Source: Paenibacillus dendritiformis (lineage in GTDB: Bacteria > Bacillota > Bacilli > Paenibacillales > Paenibacillaceae). From it: 64,000 nucleotides of DNA. The translations under genes and the position numbers were made by a program. The DNA is taken from positions 6,378,001 to 6,442,000 of the forward strand of contig NZ_OX216966.1 of the NCBI RefSeq assembly GCF_945605565.1, written 5' to 3'. Positions 1-7,756 of this stretch are shown piece by piece (position 1 is the stretch's first letter; each line of letters opens with the position of its first letter). The notes under the pieces were generated by a model, which was given only the letters and a program-made list of their open reading frames with translations, did no database searches and had not been told where the DNA came from.

Positions 1-290
1 TACCAGCCCATATCCATGACGGAACGGAGGCGCTCCGCCGCGTCTTCCTGCTCATCGCATGCCGCAATCGCGATGCGGGCCGGAGAACGGTCCCCTTGGC
101 CGAACAGAGCTGCGGCCATCTTGTACTCCGCCGTCGATTCGGCGAAATCCGCCTGAACGGCCTTCAGATCGCCGTACTCCTTATAGGCCGATCCTCCCGC
201 CTTCTTGCCGAGAATGAGCGGCATGCCGAAGGACAACCGTCCTGTCGGCTTCTGCAAATCAATCGTCACTTGAACATCCTGGATCGTCAT
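1..290 (-). CDS. Phage tail sheath-like protein, N-terminal fragment (cut by window edge)
   Basis: Reading leftwards from an ATG at 290-288 the frame stays open to position 1, giving about 96 residues that begin MTIQDVQVTIDLQKPTGRLS. The early motif with a polar beta strand, then FGMPLILGKK and a conserved EYGDL stretch, resembles the N-terminus of DUF3383-type contractile tail sheath proteins; I infer this from pattern memory, not a search. The ATG overlaps the stop of the preceding gene (TAATG), so the two are translationally coupled in one tail-module operon. The C-terminal part lies outside the window. A different virion or tailocin structural protein remains possible. Confidence 0.6.
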   Translation of the reverse strand, partial: MTIQDVQVTIDLQKPTGRLSFGMPLILGKKAGGSAYKEYGDLKAVQADFAESTAEYKMAAALFGQGDRSPARIAIAACDEQEDAAERLRSVMDMGW

Positions 291-766
291 TATTCCTTCA
301 TCTCCTTCAATGTCATATGAACCTTCTCAATATGGCCGGGACTTGTCCTGGCGAACGAGTCCCGCATGCGCAGACGGACGCGGATCTCCAGTCCGTGAAC
401 CGGTTCCGCCACCCATTGCGCGTCGCTGACATGAACCAACGCGGCCGACAAGCCTTCCAGCTTGTCTACGCCCTCGGTCCACAGCCAGCCGATCGCTTGG
501 CGGCAGTGCTCCATCGCCGTCCACGGATCGGGCGAACACCAGATCAACTGCCATTCCATCTCGACCAGCCTGGTCAACGGCCCGGTCGTATCCCGGTGCC
601 GCTGCGAGCGATCCGCGTAGGGCACGGACACGCGATACAGCAGCCTGGCTCCGTCTGGCGCCTGCCCTTCCCCGGACGCCTCCAGCGGCAGCGGTTCGAG
701 CGGCAGTCCCGCGGACTCCGCCAGCGGCTGCAGCCACTGCTCGAAATAATCGCGATACACAATCAA
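290..766 (-). CDS. Phage neck/tail-completion-like hypothetical protein, next to sheath gene
   Basis: About 158 residues, starting at a TTG (766-764) behind an AG-rich ribosome binding site (GGGGGGAG). A GTG at 928 in the same frame would give 212 residues, but it has no ribosome binding site, sits only a few bases from a perfect TATAAT, and the extra part contains a hairpin plus T-run. I therefore prefer 766. The protein starts IVYRDYFEQWLQPL, and its size and place just upstream of a sheath-like gene fit the small neck or tail-terminator proteins of contractile phages and tailocins. No catalytic motif is seen. Its stop overlaps the next start. The function is inferred from context only. Confidence 0.55.
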   Translation of the reverse strand: MIVYRDYFEQWLQPLAESAGLPLEPLPLEASGEGQAPDGARLLYRVSVPYADRSQRHRDTTGPLTRLVEMEWQLIWCSPDPWTAMEHCRQAIGWLWTEGVDKLEGLSAALVHVSDAQWVAEPVHGLEIRVRLRMRDSFARTSPGHIEKVHMTLKEMKE

Positions 767-927
767 GCCGCCTCTCCCCCCTCTCTTCGGCAATAAAAAA
801 ACCGGCAGCATCGCCGGCGATTGTTGCGGATCGAGGAGCAGAGCAAGGGAAAATTCGGTGCCTCTGGCAGCTTCGCCGCGCACCCTCTCGTCCGCCGATT
901 GCGTGTCCCTTCTGCTCAACTCGTCCA
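767..927 (-). promoter_or_regulatory. Structured leader RNA with intrinsic-terminator-like hairpin upstream of the tail gene
   Basis: On the minus strand a TATAAT (939-934) would start a transcript near 927. The leader can pair 917-906 with 850-836 (GAGCAGAAGGGA with TCCCTTGCTCTGCTC, one bulge). Inside lies a GGTGC...GCACC hairpin. It ends in CCGGC-GATGCT-GCCGG followed by seven T (817-795), just before the AG-rich ribosome binding site. This looks like an attenuator or a short untranslated RNA. I could not match it to a riboswitch class. Confidence 0.4.
795..819 (-). terminator. Terminator-like hairpin inside the tail-operon leader
   Basis: A 5-bp GC stem (CCGGC/GCCGG, 6-nt loop) is followed by seven T on the minus strand. 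It lies between the promoter and the preferred start of the tail gene, so it could act as an attenuator. Confidence 0.45.
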
Positions 928-946
928 CAATAGCATTATAATATGG

Positions 947-960
947 GGAACATATGTTTG
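947..960. promoter_or_regulatory. LexA (SOS) box, tail-operon side
   Basis: GGAACATATGTTTG matches 12 of 14 positions of the Bacillus LexA consensus CGAACRNRYGTTYC. It lies in the -35/-10 spacer region of the minus-strand TATAAT promoter (939-934), where a repressor would block transcription. Confidence 0.6.
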
Positions 961-1021
961 TTTTATCCTATTTTTATAGAATAGCAACAGTATTTATAAA
1001 ACGTTATTTTAAATAAATTAA

Positions 1022-1035
1022 CGAACATTTGTTCT
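1022..1035. promoter_or_regulatory. LexA (SOS) box, ArpU-like gene side
   Basis: CGAACATTTGTTCT matches the LexA consensus at 12 of 14 positions. It overlaps the -35 region of an extended -10 promoter (TGG then TATAAT at 1046-1051) that reads into the ArpU-like gene. Confidence 0.6.
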
Positions 1036-1042
1036 CGTTTTG

Positions 1043-1051
1043 TGGTATAAT
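1043..1051 (+). promoter_or_regulatory. Extended -10 promoter for the ArpU-like gene
   Basis: TG-N-TATAAT at 1043-1051, with no good -35 hexamer, is typical of extended -10 promoters. The overlap with the LexA box at 1022-1035 suggests SOS control. The leader to the ATG at 1163 is about 100 nt. Confidence 0.5.
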
Positions 1052-1162
1052 GAGTATATTCTCATCTATTCATGAATCTGCCGGCGGGAGGCACAGAATC
1101 GGCAGGCTCATTTTCATAAGACAAGGATGTATCGCAACAGATTATGGAGGAGGACAATCTAT

Positions 1163-1624
1163 ATGGAAGACCGGCAATTCACTATCCCTTCGTTCGATTC
1201 CTTCGATCCGAAGGCGGCCAAGCGGTTCATGGAGGAGACTTTCGCGAAATACCGGATGTGCAAGGTGATGCGGTATGCGGTGCGGGAAGCGGCGGTCACG
1301 ATGAAATATGAAGCGAAGGAGCACGGCGCGACGAACCGGGTCGGCGATCCAACCGGCAGCATCGCCGCGCATAATGCGGACAAGGCGAACGAATGTCTCG
1401 CGTTCTGTGAAGTGATTGAATCGCTCGTCGACCAACTGGAGCCGGACGAGCAGTTGCTCATCCGCGAGCGCTATATGAAGGGGGCGCGCATCACGGACAC
1501 GAACGTATACAGCTTCGCCTTCGACCCGCCGATCAGCGCGGTCACCTACGGCCATATCCGCAAGCGGGCCTTCCAGAAGCTGCTGCACGCGTTCCAGTAT
1601 GTGTTCCCGGGTCATAGCGGATGA
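1163..1624 (+). CDS. ArpU-like phage late-gene transcriptional regulator
   Basis: 153 residues from an ATG with GGAGGAGGA nine bases upstream; an upstream in-frame ATG at 1127 lacks such a site. The small, charged protein carries a C-terminal region with sigma-like helix-turn-helix character (LIRERYMKG... then YGHIRKRAFQKLLHAF), as in the ArpU family of phage late-operon regulators, which are usually about 130-150 residues. It faces the tail-gene operon across a promoter region with two LexA boxes, so it likely belongs to the same prophage or tailocin and may activate its structural genes on SOS induction. The family call rests on length, layout and context. Confidence 0.6.
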   Translation: MEDRQFTIPSFDSFDPKAAKRFMEETFAKYRMCKVMRYAVREAAVTMKYEAKEHGATNRVGDPTGSIAAHNADKANECLAFCEVIESLVDQLEPDEQLLIRERYMKGARITDTNVYSFAFDPPISAVTYGHIRKRAFQKLLHAFQYVFPGHSG

Positions 1625-1648
1625 GGGCCACAACACAACGACAAATAA

Positions 1649-1690
1649 GCCCGGACCGCCTGTTCCCAGGTCGTCCGGGCCTTTCTTTTT
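1649..1690. terminator. Intrinsic terminator, between convergent genes
   Basis: GCCCGGAC...GTCCGGGC (8-bp stem) followed by CTTTCTTTTT on the plus strand. It ends the ArpU-like transcript and lies next to the end of the convergent ABC-F gene. Confidence 0.8.
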
Positions 1691-1700
1691 CCGATAAGCC

Positions 1701-3332
1701 TTACTTCTTGCTCTCCTGCGGATACATCTGCTCGCGCAAGCCTTTGATCTCGTCGCTGTCGAGGTATTCGTCGAATGTCGTCACCCGGTCGATGATGCCG
1801 TTCGGCGTAATCTCGATGATGCGGTTCGCAATCGTCTGCACGAACTGATGGTCATGCGACGTGAACAGCATCGTGCCGTCGAAGTCGATCAGACCGTTGT
1901 TAAGCGCGGTGATGGACTCCAGATCCAAGTGGTTCGTCGGCTCGTCAAGGATGAGCACGTTCGCGCCCGCCATCATCATTTTCGAGAGCATGCAGCGCAC
2001 CTTCTCGCCCCCGGACAGGACGCTCGCCTTCTTCAGCGCCTCTTCGCCGGAGAAGAGCATGCGGCCCAGGAAGCCGCGCAGGAATGTCTCGTCCTGATCC
2101 TTCGAATATTGGCGCAGCCAATCGACCAGATTGTCTTCCACCCCGTCGAAGTAAGCCGAGTTATCCTTCGGGAAATACGCCTGCGACGTCGTCACGCCCC
2201 AGCTGAACGTGCCGGCATCCGGCTCCAGCTCGCCCATCAAAATCTGGAACAGCGTCGTCTTCGCCAAGCCGTTCGGTCCAACAAGGGCGATCTTGTCGCC
2301 TTTGTTCACGACGAGATGCAGATTATCGAACACCTTCTCGCCCTCAACCGTCATGGTGAGGCCTTCGATCGTGAGCAATTGCTTGCCTGCTTCCCGTTCG
2401 GACTTGAAGTTGATGAACGGATATTTCCGGTTCGACGGACGGATGTCGTCGAGCGTAATCTTGTCGAGCATTTTTTTGCGGGCGGTCGCCTGCTTCGACT
2501 TGGACGCGTTCGCGCTGAAGCGCTGAATGAACGTCTGCAGCTCTTTGATCTTCTCTTCCTTCTTCTTGTTCTGGTCGCGCGCCATCTTCAACGCCAGCTG
2601 ACTCGACTCGTACCAGAAGTCGTAGTTCCCCGCATACAGCTGAATCTTGCCGAAGTCGATATCGGCGATATGCGTGCACACCTTGTTCAGGAAGTGACGA
2701 TCGTGGGATACGACGATGACGGTGCCTTCATAATCCATCAGGAAATGCTCCAGCCAGTTGATCGACTCGAGATCCAGATGGTTCGTCGGCTCGTCAAGCA
2801 GCAGGATGTTCGGGCGTCCGAACAGGGCCTGCGCCAGCAGGACGCGGACCTTCTGGTTGCCGTCCAGCTCCGACATTTTGTCGTCGTGGAGATTCTTCGG
2901 AATACCCAGCCCGATAAGCAGCTCGCCCGCATCCGCTTCGGCTTCCCAGCCGTTCAGCTCGGCGAACTCGCCTTCCAGCTCGCCCGCGCGCATGCCGTCC
3001 TCTTCGCTGAAGTCGGCCTTCGCATAGAGCGCATCCTTCTCCTTCATAATGCTGTACAGCCGCTGGTGACCCATAATTACCGTCTCCAGCACCGGAAATT
3101 CATCGTATTCATAATGGTTCTGCTTCAATACGGACATACGGTCTCCCGGAGTAATGTGAACCTCCCCGTTGGTAGGCTCGATTTCGCCGGATAATATTTT
3201 AAGAAATGTCGATTTACCTGCTCCGTTCGCGCCGATAAGACCGTAGCAATTGCCGGGAGTGAACTTGATATTCACATCCTCGAACAAAGGCCGCTTGCCG
3301 TATCGGAGCGTAACGCCGGTTGTACTAATCAT
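1701..3332 (-). CDS. ykpA: ABC-F family ATPase, YkpA/YbiT type
   Basis: 543 residues from the ATG at 3332, which has AAAGGA ten bases upstream; an upstream in-frame start at 3365 lacks a site. Two ABC domains in one chain without membrane segments: first Walker A GANGAGKST, degenerate first signature (ELDGNQKVR), first Walker B LLLDEPTNHLD; linker rich in Lys/Glu (about residues 240-300); second Walker A GPNGLAKTT, signature LSGGEKVR and LILDEPTNHLD. The paired DEPTNHLD motifs mark ABC-F proteins, which act on ribosomes rather than as transporters. The GNQ signature and the ELDG/GLAKTT variants fit the YbiT/YkpA subgroup, thought to adjust translation, rather than antibiotic-resistance ABC-F members. 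It is monocistronic and converges with the phage regulator. Confidence 0.9.
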   Translation of the reverse strand: MISTTGVTLRYGKRPLFEDVNIKFTPGNCYGLIGANGAGKSTFLKILSGEIEPTNGEVHITPGDRMSVLKQNHYEYDEFPVLETVIMGHQRLYSIMKEKDALYAKADFSEEDGMRAGELEGEFAELNGWEAEADAGELLIGLGIPKNLHDDKMSELDGNQKVRVLLAQALFGRPNILLLDEPTNHLDLESINWLEHFLMDYEGTVIVVSHDRHFLNKVCTHIADIDFGKIQLYAGNYDFWYESSQLALKMARDQNKKKEEKIKELQTFIQRFSANASKSKQATARKKMLDKITLDDIRPSNRKYPFINFKSEREAGKQLLTIEGLTMTVEGEKVFDNLHLVVNKGDKIALVGPNGLAKTTLFQILMGELEPDAGTFSWGVTTSQAYFPKDNSAYFDGVEDNLVDWLRQYSKDQDETFLRGFLGRMLFSGEEALKKASVLSGGEKVRCMLSKMMMAGANVLILDEPTNHLDLESITALNNGLIDFDGTMLFTSHDHQFVQTIANRIIEITPNGIIDRVTTFDEYLDSDEIKGLREQMYPQESKK

Positions 3333-3566
3333 GGCATTCCCGTCCTTTAACACGCGATTTATCATTCAAATGACTATTATAGCACAATATGGCCGGTTAT
3401 GCCCGCTTCCTGCGCAATGACGCCCCTGCTATCTGAATCTGACGAATTGTCCCCCGCGTACCTTCGCCGTTCCCGGGATGTTCGGATAAATATGCCAGGG
3501 GGCTGTTTCCGCTGCTTTTTTTCCTATATAATGTAACTATCTGTGAATGAAAGCGAGGGATGTTAT

Positions 3567-3641
3567 ATGGTGAATGCATCTGTATATAACGTTCGGGAGG
3601 AACGAGCAAGCGCCCGGCGCTTCGGCATGATTCAACTCTAA
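3567..3641 (+). CDS. Leader peptide of the RsgA-type GTPase gene (24 aa)
   Basis: A short frame with a good ribosome binding site (GCGAGGGAT before the ATG at 3567) encodes 24 residues ending ARRFGMIQL and stops at 3641, 138 bases before the GTPase start. Codons 9-11 (3591-3599) are one arm of a 9-bp stem with 3671-3679. The arrangement resembles the ribosome-stalling leaders of inducible erm, cat and ABC-F resistance genes in layout, not in sequence. Translation is inferred. Confidence 0.5.
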   Translation: MVNASVYNVREERASARRFGMIQL

Positions 3642-3761
3642 TCCCAAGCGTCGGCCCGCCTGATACCGTGCTCCCGAACTTGCTGCCGCTACGTCGTCTG
3701 TCCCTGCAAGGGACATCGTTGGTACTGCAACGCAAGTTCATTTTATGCGGCATCGACCGCA
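3591..3761 (+). promoter_or_regulatory. Mutually exclusive hairpins in the rsgA-paralogue leader
   Basis: Segment 1 (3591-3599, GTTCGGGAG) is complementary to segment 2 (3671-3679). Segment 2 in turn (3676-3683, GAACTTGC) is complementary to segment 3 (3732-3739, GCAAGTTC). The two pairings share 3676-3679, so they exclude each other. Two further hairpins, TGTCCCT-GCA-AGGGACA at 3699-3715 and TGCGG...CCGCA at 3746-3761, lie between, the latter just before the ribosome binding site (3765-3770). Confidence 0.55.
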
Positions 3762-3779
3762 CCGAAGGAGATATCAGGC

Positions 3780-4955
3780 TTGAACGAAACCGATAGCTAT
3801 TGCAACATCCATAATGACCACAATCAACAACGAAATGAAATAAATGGAGCTGCTGCGGGCAGCGATGCGCTGGCCGGGCTGGCCAGCCTCGGCTGGGACA
3901 GCCGCTGGACCGAGACGTGGAGCCAATGGTTGAACGGGCTCAACGAAGCCGCCCAGCGCCGCTATGCGGGCGGACTGGTGCCGGCGCGCGTCTTGCTCGC
4001 GCACAAGCATCTGTACCGCATCGCCGGCCCGGACGGCAGCGAATGGCTCGCCGACGTATCCGGCCAGGCGCGCAACCAGATGACGGCTCCGGCCGATTGG
4101 CCGGCCGTCGGCGACTGGGTGGCCGCCGCGCCGCGGCCGGCGGAAGGCCGCGCGACGATCGCGGGCGTGCTGCCGCGCCGCAGCCTGTTCGCGCGCAAGG
4201 TCGCCGGCTGCCGCCCGGAGGCGCAGGTCGTGGCGGCGAACGCCGATGTGGCGCTGCTCGTCACGTCGATGACGCTCGACTTCGAGCCGCGCCGGCTGGA
4301 ACGCTACGCCGCGCTTGCCTGGGACAGCGGGGCCGTGCCCTGCATCGTGCTCACGAAGGCCGATGCGGCCGACGATGCTGACACCTTCATCGCGCAGGCC
4401 GAGCTCGCCGCGCCGGGCACCGACGTGTTCGCGGTGTCCGCGCTTACCGGCGACGGCCTAGAACGGCTGCGCGCGCGGCTTGCCCCGGGGACGACGGTCG
4501 TGCTCGTCGGCTCGTCCGGCGTCGGCAAGTCGACGCTTGCCAATGCGCTGGCCGGCGGCGAGCGGATGGCGACGCAGGAGGTGCGCGCCGGCGACGGCAA
4601 AGGGCGGCACACGACGACGCACCGCGAGCTGCTGCCGCTCGAAGGCGGGGCGTGGCTCATTGACACGCCCGGCATGCGCGAGGTCGGCATGACCGCCGCC
4701 GACCATGACGGCTTGTCCTCGGCCTTCGAGGACATCGAGGCCTTGGCGGCCGCCTGCCGCTTCCACGACTGCTCGCACAGCCAGGAGCCGGGCTGCGCGG
4801 TGAACGCCGCGATCGCTTCCGGCGAGCTGGAAGCGGGCCGCCTCGCCAGCTACCGCAAGCTGCTGCGCGAAGAGGCCCGGATGCGCCAAGCCGAGGCAGT
4901 CCGCTTGCGGCGCCTGGAGGCGAAGGGCGCAAGGAAGCCGGCCAAGCGCCGCTAA
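3780..4955 (+). CDS. RsgA-type ribosome-associated circularly permuted GTPase (probable paralogue)
   Basis: 391 residues from a TTG at 3780 with GAAGGAG nine bases before it. The order of GTPase motifs is permuted as in RsgA: G4 LTKAD (near residue 190), then G1 GSSGVGKST (about 240), a GDGKGRHTTTHRE switch and G3 DTPGMRE, followed by the zinc motif CRFHDCSHSQEPGC (C-x4-C-x7-C with His). An N-terminal OB-like domain (residues 55-130) fits. Housekeeping RsgA is about 290-300 residues, so the long N- and C-terminal basic extensions (ending ARKPAKRR) and position behind a regulatory leader suggest a second, inducible copy acting in 30S maturation or ribosome rescue. The gene is clearly richer in GC than its neighbours (about 73% in one 60-base stretch counted), a sign of transfer. 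Confidence 0.85.
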   Translation: MNETDSYCNIHNDHNQQRNEINGAAAGSDALAGLASLGWDSRWTETWSQWLNGLNEAAQRRYAGGLVPARVLLAHKHLYRIAGPDGSEWLADVSGQARNQMTAPADWPAVGDWVAAAPRPAEGRATIAGVLPRRSLFARKVAGCRPEAQVVAANADVALLVTSMTLDFEPRRLERYAALAWDSGAVPCIVLTKADAADDADTFIAQAELAAPGTDVFAVSALTGDGLERLRARLAPGTTVVLVGSSGVGKSTLANALAGGERMATQEVRAGDGKGRHTTTHRELLPLEGGAWLIDTPGMREVGMTAADHDGLSSAFEDIEALAAACRFHDCSHSQEPGCAVNAAIASGELEAGRLASYRKLLREEARMRQAEAVRLRRLEAKGARKPAKRR

Positions 4956-5036
4956 GCGCAGCCGAAGCGGGCCGTCCTGACGGACGGTTCGCCTTCCCGC
5001 TCGCTGGACGGGCAATGCCCGCCCCAAGATCAACAA

Positions 5037-5079
5037 AGCCATCTGCCCCAGGCTCAGCGCCTTGGCAAATGGCTTTTTT
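5037..5079 (+). terminator. Terminator after the RsgA-type gene
   Basis: GCCATCTGCC...GGCAAATGGC stem followed by six T, 80 bases after the stop of the GTPase gene and just before the end of the convergent hydrolase gene. Confidence 0.75.
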
Positions 5080-5095
5080 GGCATGGATTACATTT

Positions 5096-6061
5096 CTATT
5101 GTCCGCCTGGCCACGTCTCTCCGAGCGCCAGCAGCTTGACCTTCGACTCATCGAGCTTCCGCCGCAGCCGTTCCGCTTCCAGCCGATCGAGCGCTTCCTT
5201 CGGCGTGTCATCGGCCAGCTTGAAGGCGCCGTAATGCATCGGGATCATCAGCTTCGCGCCTACATCCTCGAACGCCTGCAGCGCTTCCTCCGGCGTCACA
5301 TGCTGACGGGACATGAACCATTCCGGCTCATAGGCGCCGATGGGCAACAGCGCGACATCGATAGCGAAGCGGCGGCCAATCTCCCGGAAGCCCCGGAAAT
5401 ATCCGCTGTCCCCGGCAAAATAAACCGTCTCCTTCGCTGGCAGCCGCTCTCCCGACTCCGCGGCTTCGAAATCCATCCGTTCCAGCACATACCCGCCCCA
5501 GTGGGAGCGGTTCATATCGGAAAGCGTCCGTCGCGTCCAATGCTGGGCCGGCACGAAGGTCACTCGTACGGAATCAATCACGAGTTCCTTCCACCATTCC
5601 AGCTCGACCGTCTGCGGGAAGCCTTTGCGCACCATCTTCGCCTTGAGCCCTCCCGGCACGACCAGCAGCGTGCGCGGGCTTACCAGCTTGCGAAGCGAGC
5701 CCAAATGCAAATGATCATAATGGGAGTGCGAGATGAGAATGACATCAACCGGCGGCATCTGATCAATCGGAATGCCGGGCGGAGACAATCGCTTCTCCAT
5801 CGCCATGCTCGCCGCCCATACCGGATCCGTGACGATATTCAAGCCGCCCATTTGCAGCAGGAAGGTGGAATGCCCGATCCAGGTGACGGACAGGCCGCCA
5901 TCATTGGCATGCAGCCTGGCGAGATCCGGCTCCACCTGCGGAACGACATAAGAATAATCCTTCTGCTTCAGCCGCACTTTGCGTTCGGCGCGCCAACGCC
6001 GGAATTGCTTCCATGCTTTTTCTGTCGACACATTGTCCATATTCGTGTAATAGCGCTTCAT
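5096..6061 (-). CDS. Metallo-beta-lactamase-fold hydrolase, NAPE-PLD/UlaG-like
   Basis: 321 residues from the ATG at 6061. The zinc-binding motif SHSHYDHLH (HxHxDH), upstream strand VTWIGHSTFLLQMGG, later FAGDSGYF and the C-terminal MHYGAFKL match the group of MBL-fold proteins related to N-acyl-phosphatidylethanolamine phospholipase D and UlaG. These act on phosphodiester or lactone bonds; the substrate here cannot be told. No signal peptide, so cytoplasmic. It stands alone, converging with the GTPase gene, and no partner genes indicate its pathway. Confidence 0.8.
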   Translation of the reverse strand: MKRYYTNMDNVSTEKAWKQFRRWRAERKVRLKQKDYSYVVPQVEPDLARLHANDGGLSVTWIGHSTFLLQMGGLNIVTDPVWAASMAMEKRLSPPGIPIDQMPPVDVILISHSHYDHLHLGSLRKLVSPRTLLVVPGGLKAKMVRKGFPQTVELEWWKELVIDSVRVTFVPAQHWTRRTLSDMNRSHWGGYVLERMDFEAAESGERLPAKETVYFAGDSGYFRGFREIGRRFAIDVALLPIGAYEPEWFMSRQHVTPEEALQAFEDVGAKLMIPMHYGAFKLADDTPKEALDRLEAERLRRKLDESKVKLLALGETWPGGQ

Positions 6062-6445
6062 GGCACCACCTCATTTGCACACCAAGTATTCGTAAGCCTT
6101 GCCGTTCGATCGTGCATCAGCAAGGAAGGGCCGGGCAAGAAAAATCCATTCTCGTACTAGAATAACAAATCGGTCCGGCGAACTCCAATTCACCCCGCCG
6201 CCCAGCCGGCGTTCTCCAACCATTGCGTCGTTCCGCTTCCGCGCCGCACGCGGCCCGGCGCTGTCTGCCTCTATCGTATGCGCGCGCCGCAGCGCCGTCT
6301 ATCTCCGTCCGGCAAAAGCAGCGAACGCCCACAGCGCTAGAGCGGTTGAGGCAGGCTGCTGCCGCAAAGCGCTTTTCTCTATTTTTAACTCAAAGCGGCC
6401 CGTTCCAACCTCTTCCCTCACAACATCTTGTCCGAGGACCCGCAT
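6062..6445. other. Intergenic stretch without a gene
   Basis: Between the divergent hydrolase and CvfC-like genes. I see no credible coding frame with a ribosome binding site and no strong hairpin; the promoter of the rightward gene starts at 6446. Confidence 0.5.
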
Positions 6446-6474
6446 TGTTCCCGGCTATGCCTTCATGTACAATG
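6446..6474 (+). promoter_or_regulatory. SigA-type promoter of the CvfC-like gene
   Basis: TTGTTC (6446-6451), 17-base spacer, TACAAT (6469-6474), about 35 bases before the ATG at 6509. Confidence 0.6.
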
Positions 6475-6508
6475 GAGACATACCAGAATGATACAGGAGG
6501 TGCCGTCA

Positions 6509-7660
6509 ATGCAATTGATCACAATCGAACCGACGCCGAGTCCGAATTCCATGAAGCTTCATCTGGATGAGACGCTGCCGGCGGGCGTACGGCGAACCTA
6601 CTCTGAAGATAACCGCCGCTCCGCGCCGCCGATCATCGGGCAGCTGCTCGATATCGACGGCGTGAAGAGCGTCTTTCATACCGCGGACTTCATCGCGCTG
6701 GATCGCTATCCGAATGCGGATTGGGCCCGCATCCTGGCCGATGTGCGCGATATTTTCGGACAGTCTCAGGAAGAGAGCGGACAGGGCGAGGAATGGTCGG
6801 CCTGGACCTCCTTCGGCGAGGCGCAGGTCTATGTTCAATATTTCCGCGGCATTCCGATGCAGATTCGGGTGCAGGCGGATAACCGTGAGGAGCGCGTCGG
6901 CCTGTCCGAGCGCTTCGTGAAGGCGGTCACCGAGGTCGCCAGCGCCACCTTGATCAAGGAGCGCAAGCTGAGCGACTACGGCATCCGCTACGGCGAGCTG
7001 GCGGATATCGCGCGCGAGGTGGAGCAGGAGCTGGAGGCCGCTTATCCGGAGGAGCGGCTTGCTTCGCTCGTGCGCCAGGCGATCGAGAAGGCCAAGAGCG
7101 ATGAGCCGTTCATCGAGGAGCGGCGCGAGCTGACGGAAGAAGAGCTGGCCGCGCGCTTGAAGGACAGCGATTGGCGCGTGCGCTATGCAGCGCTCGATCG
7201 GATGGAGCCGGAGGCCAGCCGCTTGCCGCTGCTGGCGGAGACGCTCCGCGACCCGCAGAGCCAGATTCGGCGCCTGACGGTCGTCTACCTGGGCGAGATC
7301 AAGACGCAGGAATGCCTGCCGCTGCTGTTCGAAGCGCTGCGTGATGCCTCGGTCAGCGTCCGCCGCACAGCAGGGGACACCTTGTCCGATATCGGCGATC
7401 CGGCGGCGATCGAGCCGATGATCGAAGCGTTGAAGGACAAGAACAAGCTGGTCCGCTGGCGCGCGGCCCGCTTTCTCTACGAAGCGGGAGACGAGCGGGC
7501 CGTGCCGGCGCTGGAGGAAGCGGCGAACGACAGCGAATTCGAGGTCGCGCTGCAGGCGCGCATGGCGCTCGAACGCATCCGCTCCGGCGAGGAAGCGGTC
7601 GGCACGGTCTGGCAGCAGATGGCCCGCCTGCGCGAGCAATCCGAAGCCGAAAGGGCCTAA
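6509..7660 (+). CDS. cvfC: Conserved virulence factor C-like protein (Nfu N-domain plus HEAT repeats)
   Basis: 383 residues starting MQLITIEPTPSPNSMK at the ATG with CAGGAGG eight bases upstream; earlier in-frame ATGs lack a site. Residues 1-90 look like the scaffold Nfu N-terminal domain (TPSPNSMKLHLDE ... VKSVFHTADFIALDRYP), a middle helical region follows, and the last 170 residues are HEAT-type repeats (DSDWRVRYAALDRM, DPQSQIRRLTVVYLGEI, DASVSVRRTAGDTLSDIGDP, KLVRWRAARFLYEAGDE). This is the architecture of S. aureus CvfC and B. subtilis YpgR. The role is not well defined; an iron-sulfur or protein-scaffold function is an inference from the Nfu part. It has its own promoter and no operon partner. 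Confidence 0.8.
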   Translation: MQLITIEPTPSPNSMKLHLDETLPAGVRRTYSEDNRRSAPPIIGQLLDIDGVKSVFHTADFIALDRYPNADWARILADVRDIFGQSQEESGQGEEWSAWTSFGEAQVYVQYFRGIPMQIRVQADNREERVGLSERFVKAVTEVASATLIKERKLSDYGIRYGELADIAREVEQELEAAYPEERLASLVRQAIEKAKSDEPFIEERRELTEEELAARLKDSDWRVRYAALDRMEPEASRLPLLAETLRDPQSQIRRLTVVYLGEIKTQECLPLLFEALRDASVSVRRTAGDTLSDIGDPAAIEPMIEALKDKNKLVRWRAARFLYEAGDERAVPALEEAANDSEFEVALQARMALERIRSGEEAVGTVWQQMARLREQSEAERA

Positions 7661-7756
7661 CACTAGGCGGCGCTGCAGCAGTTCAGTAGACAATGGAACA
7701 ACGGAACGGCAGGGTGCTTCCCTTTTTAGCAGGACACGCCACGCCTGCCCATAGCA

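Noticed and set aside
290..928. Longer form of the tail gene starting at the GTG at 928
   Set aside because: No ribosome binding site, a TATAAT only a few bases upstream, and a hairpin with seven T inside the added part.
1848..3194. Long plus-strand frame opposite the ABC-F gene
   Set aside because: Shadow of a well supported gene; its product has no recognisable features. Many similar long shadows in this GC-rich window were left out.
3397..3762. Minus-strand frame of 121 codons opposite the rsgA-paralogue leader
   Set aside because: No ribosome binding site, odd composition, and it overlaps the leader peptide and hairpins.
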